A DNA stretch of 24,775 nt from a virus. Position 1 is the stretch's first letter. Each line of letters opens with the position of its first letter. The position numbers and the translations under genes were made by a program. The stretch covers positions 1-24,775 of IMG/VR virus record IMGVR_UViG_3300032282_000540, one strand, 5' to 3'. The notes under the pieces were generated by a model that made no database searches, was not told the origin of the DNA, and saw only the letters and a list, made by a program, of their open reading frames with translations. Below, piece by piece: positions 7,721 to 14,458 of this stretch.

Positions 7721-7893
7721 TGTTGGTTGAACTCAAGTGCCGGGTATGCAAAGAGGTACTCAAACACCTTATCCGGGAAGAGTTTGACACGCTCCCACCC
7801 AACACTTACCTCGTCGAATGTTATGGGTGTGGGGTATTGGGCATTGAACTCATCTCAGATAGCATCATTAACCAAGGTGTGAATAACTTATGA
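7720..7893 (+). CDS. Zinc-ribbon protein B (unit 1)
   Basis: 57 residues from ATG 7720 (TAATG joint); an upstream in-frame start at 7684 lies inside the previous gene. CRVC at about 7-10 and CYGC at about 34-37 form a four-cysteine site. It has the same length as the zinc-ribbon protein at 23198-23371 in unit 2, but I see little sequence similarity outside the cysteines. The stop overlaps the next start (ATGA). Confidence 0.65.
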   Translation: MLVELKCRVCKEVLKHLIREEFDTLPPNTYLVECYGCGVLGIELISDSIINQGVNNL

Positions 7894-8369
7894 AGCGTTT
7901 TGATTATAACAAAATGTTATCAAACTGTTATCAAATCGTTATAATCATTTGCTCAAATACTAAGCGTAAGTCTATTGACACCGTTGGTACGATTCGTCTC
8001 GCTTTGCGAGCCGCTGTGGCGGACTGCTCGCAGAGAATCTTACGGGCCGCCTATTGTCTACTAGCGGTGACCTTAGCAATGCAAGGAATGATTGATTTAA
8101 GCACTAATCCCATTAAAAGATATGCTCATTTAAGAGTAAGTAATATGATTGAGTTAGGGGCAATGGATGAGTTATATCAGCGCGAGAGTAACTGGAATCC
8201 ATTGGCTCGTAATGGTAGCCATCATGGTATCTGTCAAGGTAAGAGTGATTGGCTTAAAGGCAAGGATTACCGGACTCAATTGGATTGGTGCCATAGATAT
8301 ATCATTAGCAAATATGATGGTTCGTATGTCAAGGCACTCGCACATTGGAGAGCGTATGGCTGGCACTAA
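7890..8369 (+). CDS. Membrane-anchored lysozyme/transglycosylase-like protein (unit 1)
   Basis: 159 residues from ATG 7890. Residues ~36-68 are mostly hydrophobic and could anchor or export the protein. The C-terminal ~70 residues resemble the small actinobacterial SLT/lysozyme-like fold: catalytic-type Glu99 in RESNWNP, NGSHHGICQG, a WCHRYIISKY strand, and a final HWRAYGWH like the classic HxxxxGWY end. The homologue at 23974-24402 shares this plan. It would attack peptidoglycan. The first ~35 residues have no counterpart in unit 2, overlap the GTTATCAAA repeats and a TATAAT box, and may not all be translated; a later start (for example TTG 8005) cannot be excluded. Confidence 0.7.
   Translation: MKRFDYNKMLSNCYQIVIIICSNTKRKSIDTVGTIRLALRAAVADCSQRILRAAYCLLAVTLAMQGMIDLSTNPIKRYAHLRVSNMIELGAMDELYQRESNWNPLARNGSHHGICQGKSDWLKGKDYRTQLDWCHRYIISKYDGSYVKALAHWRAYGWH
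7902..7946 (+). repeat. GTTAT repeat array with flanking inverted repeat and a -10 box (unit 1)
   Basis: GTTATCAAA at 7916-7924 and 7927-7935 and GTTATAATC at 7938-7946 repeat every 11 bases, one helical turn. GATTATAAC at 7902-7910 is the exact inverse of the last unit. A perfect TATAAT lies at 7940-7945, with TTATCA 17 bases upstream at 7917-7922 as a weak -35. The same 17 bases, GTTATCAAATCGTTATA, recur in unit 2 at 21491. Such arrays are usually operators or replication iterons. Confidence 0.6.
7991..8039 (+). other. Conserved nested-hairpin element (unit 1 copy)
   Basis: Arm CTCGC (7998-8002) pairs with GCGAG (8006-8010). Alternatively TGCGAG (8005-8010) pairs with CTCGCA (8027-8032), enclosing the inner hairpin CCGC-TGTG-GCGG (8011-8022) and a 3' bulge ACTG. 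GATTC (7991-7995) and GAATC (8035-8039) can close the whole. Arms 1 and 3 are the same sequence and compete for arm 2. The unit 2 copy at 24007-24062 has the same plan with different stem bases. It may be an RNA switch, an origin or a packaging element; the function is unknown. Confidence 0.55.
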
Positions 8370-8694
8370 GAAACTAACAGACGGTAACTACCATAAATGG
8401 CGCAAGCAACGCGAGCGTGTGTTGCAGCGTGACCAATACAGTTGCTTTTATTGCCAGGCTGAGGCTAATACTGTGGACCATTTGATTGCTCGGGTTAAAG
8501 GCGGCGATGATTCATTAGATAACTTGGTGGCCTGTTGTAATCGCTGCAATGTCAGGAAGGGTTCAAGAGCCATGGGCGTTTTTTTAGGTCGCTCTGATAC
8601 CCCCCCTGTCTTTTCAGGCAATCTCTCTCCAAGAGCAGCCTCAGTCATCCCAGACAATCCGTTCGTAACCGAAACCACACCAACCATTAACTGA
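8356..8694 (+). CDS. HNH endonuclease (unit 1)
   Basis: 112 residues from ATG 8356, overlapping the lysozyme-like gene by 14 bases; an upstream in-frame ATG at 8167 lies deep within that gene and would add unrelated sequence. The HNH core is clear: zinc pair Cys30 and Cys33 (CFYC), Asp41-His42 (VDHL), KGGDDSLDNLVACCNRCNVRKG with the second Cys pair and the Asn residues. It ends in FLGRSDTPPVF and a Pro/Ser tail, matching the unit 2 copy. HNH genes next to terL in cos phages help TerL make the staggered packaging cut. The stop overlaps the terL start. Confidence 0.92.
   Translation: MAGTKKLTDGNYHKWRKQRERVLQRDQYSCFYCQAEANTVDHLIARVKGGDDSLDNLVACCNRCNVRKGSRAMGVFLGRSDTPPVFSGNLSPRAASVIPDNPFVTETTPTIN
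8598..8613 (+). promoter_or_regulatory. Conserved C7 block upstream of terL (unit 1 copy), candidate packaging site
   Basis: TACCCCCCCTGTCTTT is identical to 24632-24647. In both units it follows a T7 run (8579-8585 here) by the same 14 bases between the runs and lies about 75-80 bases before the terL start. It is inside the HNH gene, encoding TPPVF. Protein conservation explains part of the match. A cos or terminase-binding site is one possible reason for the exact base identity. Confidence 0.35.
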
Positions 8695-10136
8695 TGACTA
8701 CCAAAGCAGCCCCAGTCAAGAGAGGGGCAAAGAAAAAGGCGTTAGTCGGAGTTGTGAAACCACGCATCCATACGCCTTTACTTAAGGGTGAAACACGCTC
8801 ACAAGAAGTTGCAGACTTAGCTGAGAAGATTGGTATGCCGTTGCTTGATTGGCAACGATTTGTTCTCGATGACATGTTGCGAGTTAATGCTAAAGGAGAA
8901 TTTCGCCGAAAGACCCTAGGATTGCTCATAGCTCGTCAAAATGGTAAGACTCACCTAGCTCGTATGCTCATCTTGGCTCATTTGTTCTTATGGGATACAA
9001 AAATGGTGATTGGTATGTCATCTAACCGAAATATGGCCTTAGATACTTTTAGGCAGGTTGCAAACGCAATTGAAGATAATGATTTCTTAAAAGCGCAAGT
9101 TAAACAAATAAGGTTTGCCAATGGCCAAGAATCTATAACCACACTCAAAGGAAACCGCTATCAGATTGTTGCAGCGACTAGAGATGGCAGTCGCGGATTG
9201 TCAGCAGGATTTTTATTCATTGACGAATTGCGGGAAATTACCGAAGAAGGATGGAAAGCTGCAAGACCAACAACACGGGCGACCGGTGGACAGACTTTAA
9301 CGTGTAGCAATGCCGGCGATAGTTATAGTACAGTATTGAACGATTTGCGTGAGCGCGCTTTGTCATACCCATCTCCTACACTTGGTTGGTATGAGTATTC
9401 CGCGCCAGCACATTGCAAAGTTGATGACCGCAATGCTTGGGCTATGGCTAATCCTTCGCTTGGTACACTCATATCAGAAGAAACTCTGGAAGAAGCGGTA
9501 GCAACGAACCCAATAAATAATACTCGTACGGAAATGCTTTGTCAATGGGTAGATTCAATGACCAGCCCATTTACAACACAAATGATTACTGATACCTCGG
9601 ACTCAAATCTTCAAATTACTTTAGGTGGCAATATTGCTTTTGGCATAGATGTTTCACCTTCTAAACGTTCAGGTGCTTTAGTAGCTGCAAAACTAAATCA
9701 AGCAACCGGAAAGATTGAAATTGGCCTTTTACAACTTTGGACTAGTGATGTCGCTATTGACGACTTAAAAATGGCCTCAGATATTCACACGTGGGCGCAA
9801 AAGTTCAAACCTAGAATTATTATGTACGACAAGTACGCAACTGCGTCTATTGCTCAAAGACTCCAGCAATCCGGTCATAAATTAGAAGATTGTTCAGGTC
9901 AATCCTTTTACCAGGCTTGCGGTGAATTGCTAGATGCGTTTGTTAATCAGCGTTTAGTTCATTCCGGTACTAAAGAACTTACAGAATCATGGTTCTCGGT
10001 AGGGGCTAAAACTAATGATGCTGGCTGGCGTATCGTCAGAAGAAAATCAGCCGGAGACGTTACAAGCGCAATTTGCAGCGCAATGTTGGTTCACTATTTG
10101 ACACGCCCACAAAGCACTCCACAGATATATGTTTGA
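8694..10136 (+). CDS. terL: Terminase large subunit
   Basis: 480 residues, starting in the HNH stop. The ATPase domain has a Walker A-like loop IARQNGKT (79-86) and Walker B FLFIDE (173-178), followed by the coupling motif region TCSNAGDS (203-210). The RNase H-like nuclease domain has the expected acidic residues at Asp319 (FGIDVS), Asp379 (MYDKY) and Asp455 (GDVTSAI). The protein pumps and cuts DNA at the portal. No small terminase gene is visible next to it; the HNH protein may fill part of that place. It opens unit 2. Its N-terminal KRGAKKK stretch is echoed by KRGAKQK at 24720. Confidence 0.95.
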   Translation: MTTKAAPVKRGAKKKALVGVVKPRIHTPLLKGETRSQEVADLAEKIGMPLLDWQRFVLDDMLRVNAKGEFRRKTLGLLIARQNGKTHLARMLILAHLFLWDTKMVIGMSSNRNMALDTFRQVANAIEDNDFLKAQVKQIRFANGQESITTLKGNRYQIVAATRDGSRGLSAGFLFIDELREITEEGWKAARPTTRATGGQTLTCSNAGDSYSTVLNDLRERALSYPSPTLGWYEYSAPAHCKVDDRNAWAMANPSLGTLISEETLEEAVATNPINNTRTEMLCQWVDSMTSPFTTQMITDTSDSNLQITLGGNIAFGIDVSPSKRSGALVAAKLNQATGKIEIGLLQLWTSDVAIDDLKMASDIHTWAQKFKPRIIMYDKYATASIAQRLQQSGHKLEDCSGQSFYQACGELLDAFVNQRLVHSGTKELTESWFSVGAKTNDAGWRIVRRKSAGDVTSAICSAMLVHYLTRPQSTPQIYV

Positions 10137-10178
10137 TATTCGTCTTACATTGTGAGATAATTTGCGAAATAGTGTAAG
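10133..10178 (+). promoter_or_regulatory. Promoter with overlapping inverted repeat before the portal gene
   Basis: TTGATA at 10133-10138, 17 bases, GATAAT at 10156-10161: five of six matches in each box with ideal spacing. The inverted repeat CTTACA (10144-10149) and TGTAAG (10173-10178) straddles the -10 box and the likely start point, so a regulator bound there could block or modulate transcription. As RNA, the arms extend to 8 pairs. The ribosome site AAGG lies at 10176-10179 and the portal start at 10187. Confidence 0.55.
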
Positions 10179-10186
10179 GTTGGTGT

Positions 10187-11311
10187 ATGGGTTTATTCTC
10201 TCGCTTTAGCAGACCACAAGTTATCGAAGCGCAGTATGCACCGCCAGTAATGGCTGATACCTACCAATACCAAATACCTTACAATCTATTGACTATTGAC
10301 AGAATTTCTGCAATGTCAATTCCTGCCGTTAATCGCTGCCGTAATTTAATATGCGGAGTAATCGGCACAATGGAATTAAATTTACAATTAAAACGAACAG
10401 ATGAAGATTTACCAAAACTTCCGTGGATGGAACAACCATCTCTAAATCAACCAATGCCTGTGACCATGGCATACACAATTGACAGTCTTCTCTTTTTTGG
10501 TGTCTGTTACTGGGAAATTACCGAAGTCTATGCGGACAATGGATATCCGGCTAGATTTAATTGGGTTGCTAACTCTCGCGTTATTCCAAAATATAATAAA
10601 TCAAATACTTTTATTGAAGGTTATGCGGTTGATGGAACTTTGCGCCCAATGTCAGGAATTGGCTCACTTGTAACATTCCAGTCAATGACTGATGGAATTC
10701 TTAATGTTGGCGCAAGAACTTTATTAGCTGCTCTTGATTTAGATAAAGCCGCTAGTATTGCAGCAGCAACTCCAATGCCATCCGGCGTATTAAAAAATAC
10801 TGGAGCTGACTTAGGTGAATCAGAAGTTCAAGGATTGTTAGCAGCTTGGCGAAACGCCAGAAATAACAGGTCTACTGCCTACCTTACTAGCAGTTTGGAA
10901 TTCCAGCCAACTTCATTTTCACCTAAAGACCAAATGCTAAACGAAGCTAAACAATATATGGCAACAGAAATTGCACGTCTTATGAACGTACCTGCATATT
11001 ACATTTCAGCAGATATGAATAACTCAATGACTTATTCAAACGTTCAAGACGAGAGACGTCAGTTCGTTTCACTATGTTTGCAACCTTACATTTCTGCCGT
11101 TGAGTCAAGACTCAGCATGAATGATATAACTCCTTCAACACAATATATCGAATTTGATTTGGACTCAGGATTCCTTCGTTCAAATCCAATTGAACGCCTA
11201 AACGTAATTGAGAAGATGTTATCTCTTGGTTTAATTGACGTTCAACAAGCAATGGCAATGGAAGAACTATCACCGAACGGAAGTGCTACAAATGCAACTA
11301 ACTTTCAGTAG
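10187..11311 (+). CDS. Portal protein
   Basis: 374 residues, shorter than many HK97-type portals but of the same type: N-terminal AVNRCRNLICGVIGTMELNL, then MAYTIDSLLFFGVCYWEI, VTFQSMTDGILNVGARTLLAALDLDKAA, and the clip/stem region LMNVPAYYISADMNNSMTYSNVQDERRQFVSL, which is diagnostic for phage portals. It forms the ring at the capsid vertex through which TerL packs DNA. AAGG precedes the start. The end overlaps the next gene by 20 bases. Confidence 0.9.
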   Translation: MGLFSRFSRPQVIEAQYAPPVMADTYQYQIPYNLLTIDRISAMSIPAVNRCRNLICGVIGTMELNLQLKRTDEDLPKLPWMEQPSLNQPMPVTMAYTIDSLLFFGVCYWEITEVYADNGYPARFNWVANSRVIPKYNKSNTFIEGYAVDGTLRPMSGIGSLVTFQSMTDGILNVGARTLLAALDLDKAASIAAATPMPSGVLKNTGADLGESEVQGLLAAWRNARNNRSTAYLTSSLEFQPTSFSPKDQMLNEAKQYMATEIARLMNVPAYYISADMNNSMTYSNVQDERRQFVSLCLQPYISAVESRLSMNDITPSTQYIEFDLDSGFLRSNPIERLNVIEKMLSLGLIDVQQAMAMEELSPNGSATNATNFQ

Positions 11312-12824
11312 CGATATTGAGTGCGACCAAGGTCGTAGACTTATCTCTGGCAAAATTGTTCCTTATGACGGCGAAATCGGGCAAACTTCGGTTGGCAAGG
11401 TTGTATTTGAACAAGGAAGCATCCAACTACCAGAACCCGGTAAATCTAAATTACTTTTAGAACATGACGCAAAAAAACCTATTGGCAAAGCCGTTGCATT
11501 TAATGAAACAGCAGATGGCGTTTATGCATCTTTCAAAGTCTCCAACACTAGTCGCGGAACAGACTCACTAATCGAAGCATCAGACGGCCTTCGTTCAGGA
11601 CTTAGTGTTGGAGTCGAAGTTTTAGCATCACAACCACGTAACGGCGTGTTGTATGTTCAATCAGCTCGTTTATTTGAAACGAGTTTGGTACAAGCAGCTG
11701 CGTTCGATTCAGCAGCAGTAACTAGCGTTGCAGCATCAGCGGCAGAAACCGAAGATGAAGCACTAACCGAAATCACCCAATCAGAAAGTGAGGCCATCTT
11801 GGAAACTCCAGATGCCGTAGCACCTGAGGCTGTAGTAGAAACCCCTGCGGTTGAAGCCTCACGCCCAACAGTAACAGCAGCGTTTTACACCGAACCACGT
11901 CTTGAGTTCACAAAGGAAAAATTCCTTGAGAACACAATTCGCGCACAATTCGGCGATGACGATGCACGTCAATATATCAAAGCAGCCGGCGCATCAACTT
12001 CAAACAACGCTGGTCTTGTTCCAACACGTCAGTTAACAGAAGTTATTAACCCTCTTGCTAATGCAGACCGCCCAGCGATTGACGCAATTTCTCGCGGAGT
12101 TCTTCCAGATGCAGGAATGACTTTTGAAATTCCTAAAATTACAACTGTGCCAACAGTTGCAGTAACAGCAGAAGAAGGAACACCATCTAATACTGTGATG
12201 GCCGATTCCTATCTAACAGTAAATGTGCAAAAATTTGCTGGCCAACAAGTATTTTCTGTTGAGCTACTTGACCGCTCATCTCCAGCATTTTATTCTGAAT
12301 TAGTTAAGAACATGGAATACGCATACGCTAAAGCTACAGATGCTCGCGTACTAGATATTCTTGCAACCGGTGGAACAGATGGCGGCAACCGCACAATGTC
12401 AGCTGCTAACCTTCTTGACTTTGTTGCAGATGCAGCAGTAGATGTTTATGCAAACACACTTGGCTTTGCACAAAACATTATTGTTTCTCCAGAGCAATGG
12501 GGCGCAATCATGGGTCTCCTAGACTCAACAAACCGCGCAATTTATACAGCTATTAACCCTGTTAATGCTGGCGGCGCTTTGGCTCCAACTTCTTTGCGTG
12601 GCCAGATAAATGGTCTCAATCTATACGTAGATAGAAACCTAACTGGTACTGGCGATAATACAATTATGATTACTAACCCAGAATCATATACTTGGTACGA
12701 GTCACCATCATTCAAACTAGAAGCAGCAGTAATCGCTTCTGGCCAAATCAACGTTGCCTATTATGGCTACGGAGCAGTCGCAACTAAGGTTGCAAAGGGC
12801 TGCTACAAGTGGATGGTTGCATAA
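11292..12824 (+). CDS. Capsid maturation protease fused to major capsid protein
   Basis: 510 residues from ATG 11292, preceded by GGAAG; a longer frame from 11235 lies within the portal gene. Residues ~1-145 are an S78-type prohead protease: ISGKIVPYDG, His58 in LLLEHDAKKPIGKA, and the serine motif GLRSGLSVG (Ser102/Ser105). Residues ~150-200 are an acidic, Ala/Glu-rich linker that may act as scaffold (delta domain). Residues ~205-510 are an HK97-fold coat protein (GLVPTRQLTEVIN, DRPAIDAI, AVTAEEGTPS, IIVSPEQWGAIMGLLDS, YESPSFKLEAAVI, GYGAVATKV). The fusion is known from very small actinophages. The protease must cut itself off during maturation. Confidence 0.93.
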   Translation: MQLTFSSDIECDQGRRLISGKIVPYDGEIGQTSVGKVVFEQGSIQLPEPGKSKLLLEHDAKKPIGKAVAFNETADGVYASFKVSNTSRGTDSLIEASDGLRSGLSVGVEVLASQPRNGVLYVQSARLFETSLVQAAAFDSAAVTSVAASAAETEDEALTEITQSESEAILETPDAVAPEAVVETPAVEASRPTVTAAFYTEPRLEFTKEKFLENTIRAQFGDDDARQYIKAAGASTSNNAGLVPTRQLTEVINPLANADRPAIDAISRGVLPDAGMTFEIPKITTVPTVAVTAEEGTPSNTVMADSYLTVNVQKFAGQQVFSVELLDRSSPAFYSELVKNMEYAYAKATDARVLDILATGGTDGGNRTMSAANLLDFVADAAVDVYANTLGFAQNIIVSPEQWGAIMGLLDSTNRAIYTAINPVNAGGALAPTSLRGQINGLNLYVDRNLTGTGDNTIMITNPESYTWYESPSFKLEAAVIASGQINVAYYGYGAVATKVAKGCYKWMVA

Positions 12825-12843
12825 CCCACACTTAGCAATAGTG

Positions 12844-12880
12844 TTGTAGGGGCTTTGTAGCCCTTAGCCCCTACAATTTA
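12844..12880 (+). terminator. Stem-loop after the capsid gene, likely terminator or attenuator
   Basis: TTGTAGGGGCT (12844-12854) pairs perfectly with AGCCCCTACAA (12866-12876), 11 pairs with an 11-base loop, followed by TTTAATTA. An inner alternative is GGGCT (12850-12854) with AGCCC (12859-12863). The short T tract makes it a partial terminator at best, which would give capsid more transcript than the connectors downstream. Confidence 0.6.
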
Positions 12881-12895
12881 ATTAGAGAGGAAAAT

Positions 12896-13519
12896 ATGGC
12901 AGCCACATACGTTACCGAAGCCGAACTGCGTACAGTTTTGGGTATTGGTTCTCTCTACAGTTCAACTGTAATAGAAGAAGTTTGCTCTGCAGCTGAAAAC
13001 ATTATTAAAGGGCATCTTTGGTTTAACAATTATTACGCAGCAGCACGTAGCCTGACAAGCAACGTTGCGACACTTTATTTTCAAGAACCTCATGGAATGT
13101 ATATTGGTCAGAGCGTAACCATCACTAATGCGGGAAGTCCATTCAACGGAACTAAGACAATTACTGACGTTAATGGTGCATTAGAAGTATCAGCTCTTAA
13201 TTATCAAAATTATACTTTGACGGCGTATAACTATTCAATCTCTTACGCAGCTACAGGTTCAGACCAAGTTAAAAACCCAATCCAACCTTACGCAACAGTA
13301 GCGGCTACAACTAACATTGACTTTGCCACAATTCCCGAAATTAGAGAAGCTAGTTTGCTCATAGCGGTTGATATTTACCAATCAAGACAACTTTCAAATG
13401 CCGGCGGCGTTTCACCGGATGGATTCACACCTTCACCTTATCGTATGGGCAACACACTACTTGCTAGAGTTCGTGGTTTGATTGCGAATTACTTAAATCC
13501 TAATGGACTAGTCGGATGA
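12896..13519 (+). CDS. Head-tail connector (adaptor) with inserted beta domain
   Basis: 207 residues, ribosome site AGAGGA at 12885-12890. The N-terminus (YVTEAELRTVLGIG, VIEEVCSAAENIIKGHL) and C-terminus (IPEIREASLLIAVDIYQSRQ, LLARVRGLIANYL) form the small helical bundle of gp6/gp15-like adaptors. Residues ~50-140 between the halves are a Thr/Tyr/Asn-rich beta segment (YIGQSVTITNAGSPFNGTKTITDVNGALEV) that is not part of the usual adaptor. The protein would sit under the portal. The inserted segment might decorate the neck. Confidence 0.75.
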   Translation: MAATYVTEAELRTVLGIGSLYSSTVIEEVCSAAENIIKGHLWFNNYYAAARSLTSNVATLYFQEPHGMYIGQSVTITNAGSPFNGTKTITDVNGALEVSALNYQNYTLTAYNYSISYAATGSDQVKNPIQPYATVAATTNIDFATIPEIREASLLIAVDIYQSRQLSNAGGVSPDGFTPSPYRMGNTLLARVRGLIANYLNPNGLVG

Positions 13520-13905
13520 CAGTTGCCGTCACAACTCTCCGTTCTACCATTGCAACGGCCTTAAGTAATCCAACAGTCTGGCAGGTATTTAGCTTTCCAC
13601 CTGCCAGTCCGTTGGCCAACAGCGTTGTTGTAGAACCTGATGACCCTTACATTGTTCCAAGCAATAACAGTCGGAATACTGTAAGTCCGCTTGCTAACTT
13701 TCGTATTAAATTATATCTGCCGCTGTTGGATAACCAAGGTTCACTTATGGACATTGAAGAATTTATAGTCGGCGTGTTTAATAAACTAGCCGCGTCATCG
13801 CTATCATATAATATTGGCTCTGTGTCTGGGGTATCAGTTGATACAACTGCTGGAGACCTTCTGACGTGCGAACTGCGTGTCAGTATCTTAACGAGTTGGA
13901 GTTAA
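13516..13905 (+). CDS. Putative tail terminator / head-tail connector protein
   Basis: 129 residues, joined by ATGA overlap to the adaptor gene. TTLRSTIATALSNPTVWQVFSFPPASPLANSVVVEPDDPYI is followed by strands ANFRIKLYLPLLDNQ, IEEFIVGVFNKL and LLTCELRVSILTSWS, the alpha/beta layout of small tail-terminator or stopper proteins. The position between adaptor and major tail protein agrees. No specific motif settles which of the two it is. Confidence 0.6.
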   Translation: MTVAVTTLRSTIATALSNPTVWQVFSFPPASPLANSVVVEPDDPYIVPSNNSRNTVSPLANFRIKLYLPLLDNQGSLMDIEEFIVGVFNKLAASSLSYNIGSVSGVSVDTTAGDLLTCELRVSILTSWS

Positions 13906-13908
13906 ACA

Positions 13909-14007
13909 ATGACTAATCTAACACCTGAGGATTTGGCTTTTCTTAAAAAGATTGGTCAAGTTCAACCATCAGCCCCTAAGGCATCAGCCACGAAAGACGA
14001 GGAATAA
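13909..14007 (+). CDS. Very small acidic protein between connector and tail tube genes
   Basis: 32 residues (MTNLTPEDLAFLKKIGQVQP, then an Ala/Lys/Glu tail). GGAG lies 9 bases before the ATG and the stop is three bases before the tail tube start, whose ribosome site is inside this frame's end. Spacing and coding context support translation. No function is apparent; it may mainly keep ribosomes moving into the tail tube gene. Confidence 0.5.
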   Translation: MTNLTPEDLAFLKKIGQVQPSAPKASATKDEE

Positions 14008-14010
14008 ATA

Positions 14011-14430
14011 ATGGCAATTTTTCTAAATAACAAAGTTGGCTTTAAGATTGCAACTGTAGATTTGAGTGACCACGTAACTTCATTTCAACTTAGCCGTCAG
14101 AAAGACCAAATCTCTGTTACAGCGATGGGCGATACCGCAAATAAATTTGTGTCTGGCCTGTCTAGCGATACCATCACAGTATCATTTTTGAACGACACAG
14201 CAGCAGCATCTGTTTTGGCAACACTTCAAGCAGCATATGGAACAACAGTTGCTTTCACAGCAATTCAGGATTCAACAGCTGCTATTTCGGCAACCAATAA
14301 ATTGTATTCAGGTACAATTCTTGTGGACAATATCACCGACATTAACGGCACTCCAAGTGATGAAGCGACTATTGACATTACATTTACTTGCAACAGCACA
14401 ACAGCACTTGCAACAACAGGTACTTGGTAA
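14011..14430 (+). CDS. Major tail (tube) protein
   Basis: 139 residues with AGGA in front. The sequence NKVGFKIATVDLSDHVTSFQLSRQKDQISVTAMGDTANKFVSGLSSDTITVSFLND and the later strands SGTILVDNITDINGTPSDEATIDITFTCN are typical of small siphovirus tube proteins with a beta-sandwich core. It is followed directly by the frameshifted tail chaperone genes, the standard order. It would polymerise around the tape measure. Confidence 0.85.
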   Translation: MAIFLNNKVGFKIATVDLSDHVTSFQLSRQKDQISVTAMGDTANKFVSGLSSDTITVSFLNDTAAASVLATLQAAYGTTVAFTAIQDSTAAISATNKLYSGTILVDNITDINGTPSDEATIDITFTCNSTTALATTGTW

Positions 14431-14458
14431 TCTAAACAACTAAAAGAAAAGGGCTAAA

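Noticed and set aside
7916-7935. TTATCAAAC/TTATCAAAT as DnaA boxes
   Set aside because: They miss two or three positions of TTATCCACA, including conserved ones, so a DnaA call is not supported even if an origin remains possible.
7975-7980. TTGACA as -35 box of a second promoter
   Set aside because: No acceptable -10 box lies 15-19 bases downstream; the bases there are GC-rich hairpin sequence.
8167-8355. Long N-terminal extension of the unit 1 HNH protein
   Set aside because: The extension is the lysozyme-like gene read in another frame and has no counterpart in the unit 2 HNH protein, which starts right after the matching gene.
8579-8587. Slippery heptamer T TTT TTA in frame in both HNH genes (also 24613-24620) as a programmed frameshift
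   Set aside because: After a -1 shift the frame stops within 3 codons in unit 1 (TGA) and about 10 in unit 2, so no conserved extended product exists. The run is explained by coding for FL before GR.
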